Shown: positions 61,241 through 64,000 of the stretch, piece after piece
How the letters are laid out: the number at the start of each line of letters is the position of its first letter
Position numbering within the stretch: position 1 is the stretch's first letter
DNA from: Anatilimnocola floriformis
GTDB taxonomy: Bacteria > Planctomycetota > Planctomycetia > Pirellulales > Pirellulaceae
Reading direction: 5' to 3'
Assembly (NCBI RefSeq): GCF_024256385.1
Contig: NZ_JAMLFW010000001.1
Location: 3,472,001-3,536,000, forward strand
DNA length: 64,000 nt
Position numbers and translations under genes: made by a program
The notes under the pieces: model-generated
The model's input: the letters and a program-made list of their open reading frames with translations, nothing else
What the model was told of the DNA's origin: nothing
Databases searched by the model: none

Positions 61241-61876
61241 TTACTTCGGCAACAGTGCCAGGACCGCAGCGCTCGGCCGGGCGATGACGTGGCCGGCGAT
61301 CAGTTTGCCGAGGGCGCCAACTTTCGCGGTGCCAGCTTCGACGGCGGCCTTCACGGCGGCGACGTCACCCTTGACGATGACGGTGATGTAGCCACCACCG
61401 AGCTTTTCCTTGCCGAGCACTTCGACGTTGGCGGCCTTGCAGGCGCTGTCGATGGCTTCAAACACGGCCGTAAAGCCTTGCGTTTCGATAAAGCCCAGAG
61501 CAAAGGTATCGGCCATGGTTCTCTCCTGCGCGGTGATCACACCGAGCGCTTCATAGTTGGGATTTTTGACGGTGGGCTGCTGCAGCAGCGGACTGGATTC
61601 GATCGGGCTTTCGAGGGCCTTGAGGGCTCGCTCATCGGGCCGCGGCAGGACGGTGCCAACCGGCTTGCCGTTCATTCGCAGGGCCACTTCCTTGCCCGCT
61701 TCGATGGCCGAGGCGACCGCCGAAACGTCCCCCTTCACCTTCAGCACCATGCCCAGCCAGTCGTTCGACTCGGCTTGAACCAGCCGCACGCCGGCGGCTT
61801 TTTCCATGGCGTCGAGTGCAGCCATCGCCGGGGTGAATCCGGTGACTTCCAAAATGCCAAGAGCTTCGGCAGCCAT
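61241..61876 (-). CDS. Tandem-domain bacterial microcompartment shell protein (BMC-T)
   Basis: Protein of 211 residues with two BMC domains: residues about 4-75 (LGILEVTGFTPAMAALDAMEKAAGVRL, VLKVKGDVSAVASAIEAGKE) and about 120-200 (LGFIETQGFTAVFEAIDSACKAANVEV, TVIVKGDVAAVKAAVEAGTA, GHVIARPSAAV). Tandem BMC proteins form trimers that look like hexamers in the shell and often carry a gated pore. No enzyme, BMC-H or BMC-P gene of a microcompartment locus is visible here, so this is a lone shell gene in this window. No ribosome-binding site; start at ATG 61876. Confidence 0.92.
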   Translation of the reverse strand: MAAEALGILEVTGFTPAMAALDAMEKAAGVRLVQAESNDWLGMVLKVKGDVSAVASAIEAGKEVALRMNGKPVGTVLPRPDERALKALESPIESSPLLQQPTVKNPNYEALGVITAQERTMADTFALGFIETQGFTAVFEAIDSACKAANVEVLGKEKLGGGYITVIVKGDVAAVKAAVEAGTAKVGALGKLIAGHVIARPSAAVLALLPK

Positions 61877-62038
61877 AGGGAGGGTAGTGGTTGTAGGGAA
61901 AGTGGCGAACGGGCCGGCGGCGCTGCGACGAACGCAAAGCCGCCAGCAAACAGGCTCAGCCAGTATAGCTTGCGCAGTTTAACAGCGAAGGGCGGGAACG
62001 GCTTTTTGGCGGCAGAATTCGCCAGATTTGGCGGCTGA

Positions 62039-62503
62039 TTACTGATTTTGCGACTGGTGCTGCTGAATCACGGCATGGACGAGCAGCATGACCTGCCCGG
62101 GAGAGGTGCCGGAATTGAGGGCCGTGGTTTCGCACAGCTGCTGCAGATTTTCGCCCTGGTTGAGACGCTCGAAGAGAGCATTTAAATGTGGCATGATCCG
62201 CTGAATGACGTCGTCGGTCAGCTGCGGCGGTGCGGCGCCGGGTGGAACGGCGGGCATGGTGAGACAGAAGGCATAGCGGCCGATGTTATTGAGCAGCAGA
62301 AACGGTGTGATGATCAGCGAGATGGTGCCCCACCAACCGAGGACTGCCGTCGTGCCGGTCATGCTCCAAAAATTGCTGTGGATGCACGACTTGCAGAGGT
62401 TGCCTTCGATCGATTTGGAAAATCGCATGACAAGCGCGCCGATGTTCTGATGAAACGACACGTACTTCGTGGGCGCTTCGACACCGCAAGCCTGGCAGAT
62501 CAT
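62039..62503 (-). CDS. Membrane protein with N-terminal CxxC zinc knuckles
   Basis: Protein of 154 residues. MICQACGVEAPTKYVSF and EGNLCKSCIHSNFW supply two C-x-x-C pairs, about 35 residues apart, as in a zinc ribbon. Then two hydrophobic stretches (about 48-84, TTAVLGWWGTISLIITPFLLL) and a helical, glutamine-rich cytoplasmic tail of 70 residues. No function known. Divergent from the DUF502 gene across a 130-bp region with a 12-bp palindrome. Confidence 0.75.
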   Translation of the reverse strand: MICQACGVEAPTKYVSFHQNIGALVMRFSKSIEGNLCKSCIHSNFWSMTGTTAVLGWWGTISLIITPFLLLNNIGRYAFCLTMPAVPPGAAPPQLTDDVIQRIMPHLNALFERLNQGENLQQLCETTALNSGTSPGQVMLLVHAVIQQHQSQNQ

Positions 62504-62542
62504 GACAACCTCTTTAGAGCGATAGATGCATCCGTTGCGGGT

Positions 62543-62554
62543 GAGTATATACTC
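62543..62554. promoter_or_regulatory. 12-bp perfect palindrome between divergent genes
   Basis: GAGTATATACTC, in the short gap between the zinc-knuckle membrane protein (-) and the DUF502 gene (+). Its size and place fit an operator, but the regulator is unknown. Confidence 0.4.
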
Positions 62555-62569
62555 CCCGGCAACTAGCTC

Positions 62570-62586
62570 AACGAAAATTTTTCGTT
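62570..62586. other. 8-bp perfect hairpin
   Basis: AACGAAAA-T-TTTTCGTT. AT-rich, in the 5' flank of the DUF502 gene; could be a regulatory element or chance. Confidence 0.35.
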
Positions 62587-62632
62587 AAGGTGAAACGGAG
62601 TTCGCGGCTTCACTTACGGATCAAGGACCGGC

Positions 62633-63247
62633 ATGTACATCATTCGCTCGCGCTCGCTTCGGCGAGTGATCAATTTTGTCAAATCGACGGTCGTCGGCGG
62701 CATCTTTGTCCTAGTGCCGTTGGTCCTGCTGTGCGTGGTGCTCGGCCAAGCCGCGACGTTCGCTTACGAGATCATCCACCCGGTCATTCTGCTGATGCCA
62801 GTGCACAACGCGAGCACGGTTTCGCTGGCGTTTGCGATCGCCATCTTGGTGGTCGTGCTGGTTTGTTTTCTCGCCGGGCTGCTCGCGCGAACGGCCGTTT
62901 CGCAGTGGTTCGTTGGTTCGCTCGAACAGGTGATCCTGACTTTTGTGCCGGGCTATGGCCTGATGAAGAGCATGGGCCAAGGTTGGGTCGGCATCCGCGG
63001 CGAAGAGCCCCATCAGCCGGTGCTGGTCCAGTTCGACGACTCTGCGCAAATCGGCTTTCTGATGGACACGCTGGCCGACGGCCGGCAGGTGATTTTCGTG
63101 CCCGATGTTCCCACGCCTTGGTCGGGCACGCTGGTGCTGATGGCTGCCGAACGCATCAGCCCGTTGCCGTTCAGCACCAAACAAGCGATCGACTGCCTGC
63201 GGCAACTTGGCGCCAATTCGAGCAAGCTTCTAAGCAAAATGCGGTGA
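62633..63247 (+). CDS. DUF502-family membrane protein
   Basis: Protein of 204 residues. Two N-terminal membrane helices (about 17-42, 63-90) are followed by the family core: FVPGYGLMKSMGQGW, then HQPVLVQFDDSAQIGFLMDTL and VIFVPDVPTPWSGTLVLMA, which matches the DUF502 signature (F-x-P-x-x-P-x-P-x-S-G). No molecular function is assigned to the family. The end overlaps the convergent ABC gene by 18 bp. Confidence 0.88.
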   Translation: MYIIRSRSLRRVINFVKSTVVGGIFVLVPLVLLCVVLGQAATFAYEIIHPVILLMPVHNASTVSLAFAIAILVVVLVCFLAGLLARTAVSQWFVGSLEQVILTFVPGYGLMKSMGQGWVGIRGEEPHQPVLVQFDDSAQIGFLMDTLADGRQVIFVPDVPTPWSGTLVLMAAERISPLPFSTKQAIDCLRQLGANSSKLLSKMR

Positions 63248-64000
63248 GGGATTCACCGGCAGAGGAACCGCCGTCGAGTGACTCGGCGCATCGGGCGTGA
63301 GTTGCGATTCGACCATTTGCCGGTAACGACCGCTGCGAGCCATCAGTTCGGCGTGAGTGCCCGTTTCGGCGATCCGGCCCCCATCGAGCACGACAATCTT
63401 GTCGGCGCGAGCGATGGTGCTCAGTCGGTGGGCAATGACCAGCGAAGTGCGGCCGCGCATCAGGCGTTCCAGGCTTTGATGGATCAGCCGTTCGCTTTCG
63501 GTGTCGAGATTGCTGGTGGCTTCGTCGAGAATGAGGAGCCGCGGATTGGCCAGCAGTGCGCGAGCAATGGCCAGCCGTTGGCGCTGCCCGCCGCTCAGTC
63601 GCACGCCGCGCTCGCCGATCAGCGTGTCGTAGCCTTTCTCAAGATCGCGAATGAACTCATCGGCATTGGCAGCCACGGCGGCAGCGTGGATTTCTTCCGG
63701 CGAAGCACTCCGCGCGGCATAGCCGATGTTATCGCCAATCGTGCCGTCGAACAAAAACACATCCTGCTCAACGATGCCCAGCAGGCCGCGATAGTCCTCG
63801 ACCGGCAGTTCGCGCAGATCGACGCCGTCGAGCAAGATGCAGCCGCGCGTCGGATCGTAGAACCGCGCGACGAGGTTGCACATCGTCGTCTTTCCCGCGC
63901 CGCTACGGCCGACGAGCGCGACCACGGTTCCTGGTTCGATCTGCAGATTTACTTCTTCCAATGCTGCGTGCGGCGCCGTTGGATACTGAAAGGTCACGTC
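63230..64000 (-). CDS. ABC exporter ATPase domain, 3' part (5' end outside window)
   Basis: About 256 residues are visible and the frame is open to the window edge, so the membrane domain lies beyond it. Walker A is GRSGAGKTT, Q-loop GIVEQDVFLF, signature LSGGQRQR, Walker B LLILDEATS and switch IAHRLST. This is the MsbA/multidrug-exporter pattern (fused permease-ATPase), with VTFQYPTAPH as the first ATPase strand. It exports lipids, peptides or drugs; substrate unknown. Confidence 0.9.
   Translation of the reverse strand, partial: DVTFQYPTAPHAALEEVNLQIEPGTVVALVGRSGAGKTTMCNLVARFYDPTRGCILLDGVDLRELPVEDYRGLLGIVEQDVFLFDGTIGDNIGYAARSASPEEIHAAAVAANADEFIRDLEKGYDTLIGERGVRLSGGQRQRLAIARALLANPRLLILDEATSNLDTESERLIHQSLERLMRGRTSLVIAHRLSTIARADKIVVLDGGRIAETGTHAELMARSGRYRQMVESQLTPDAPSHSTAVPLPVNPSPHFA

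Noticed and set aside
61127-62038. 303-residue plus-strand frame opposite the BMC gene
   Set aside because: Antisense to an unmistakable tandem BMC gene; no domain in the frame.
62590-63300. 236-residue plus-strand frame over the DUF502 gene
   Set aside because: Out of frame with the DUF502 protein, Arg-rich shadow.

Overview
The window looks like a chromosomal stretch of a planctomycete, most likely a Pirellulales-type member of Planctomycetota. The evidence is the gene content: several membrane-anchored Ser/Thr kinases next to ECF-type sigma factors, small membrane proteins that begin with the NPYESP signature, a BBP7-type outer-membrane beta-barrel protein, four surface proteins with an N-terminal LEPR-XLL-like motif, cohesin/dockerin/cadherin proteins, and a tandem-domain bacterial-microcompartment shell protein. 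No intact tRNA, rRNA or CRISPR array is visible. The genus cannot be named from the sequence alone.

Layout. 1-3.5 kb: a translationally coupled biosynthetic operon (5'-truncated ATP-grasp ligase, GNAT-like acyltransferase, Rieske oxygenase, then an NTF2-like exported protein). 3.7-15.5 kb (minus strand): a five-gene regulatory module of ECF sigma factor, FHA protein, membrane pseudokinase, active transmembrane Ser/Thr kinase, and an 1812-residue pseudokinase followed by a long repeat-rich region; this is the most striking system here. 15.6-31.8 kb: an accessory-looking region with truncated or frameshifted genes, very small genes (47, 54, about 54, 56 and 56 residues), an SRAP/YedK protein, two oxidoreductase groups, a secreted beta-helix protein, a FemAB-like acyltransferase, a lipoprotein-type acetolactate decarboxylase, an ECF sigma/SDR/DUF1330 operon, an IS1-like remnant and a complete IS630-family insertion sequence. 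It ends at a 3' half of a tRNA-Pro gene followed by a strong terminator, which looks like an integration scar.

32-37.3 kb: a divergent MacAB-TolC-type efflux set (TolC and ATPase leftward, adaptor and permease rightward). 37.6-42.3 kb: a redox/detoxification cluster with an Old Yellow Enzyme, an aldo/keto reductase, a GlcG/HbpS-like protein, an SRPBCC protein and NAD-dependent formate dehydrogenase. 42.4-47.2 kb: ECF sigma factor, Ser/Thr kinase with TPRs and a LEPR-XLL protein in one operon. 47.6-56.7 kb: cell-surface proteins (BBP7 barrel, two cohesin-like proteins, and a 1505-residue cohesin-dockerin protein with eleven cadherin-like repeats of exactly 100 residues).

56.7-64 kb: a peroxiredoxin-like/2OG-Fe(II) oxygenase fusion directly behind the adhesin, a divergent epimerase and prenyltransferase-repeat protein, an LRR membrane protein, a tandem BMC shell protein, a zinc-ribbon membrane protein, a DUF502 membrane protein and the 3' part of an ABC exporter gene. 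Overall the window is rich in signalling (two sigma/kinase modules) and in surface-exposed modular proteins.
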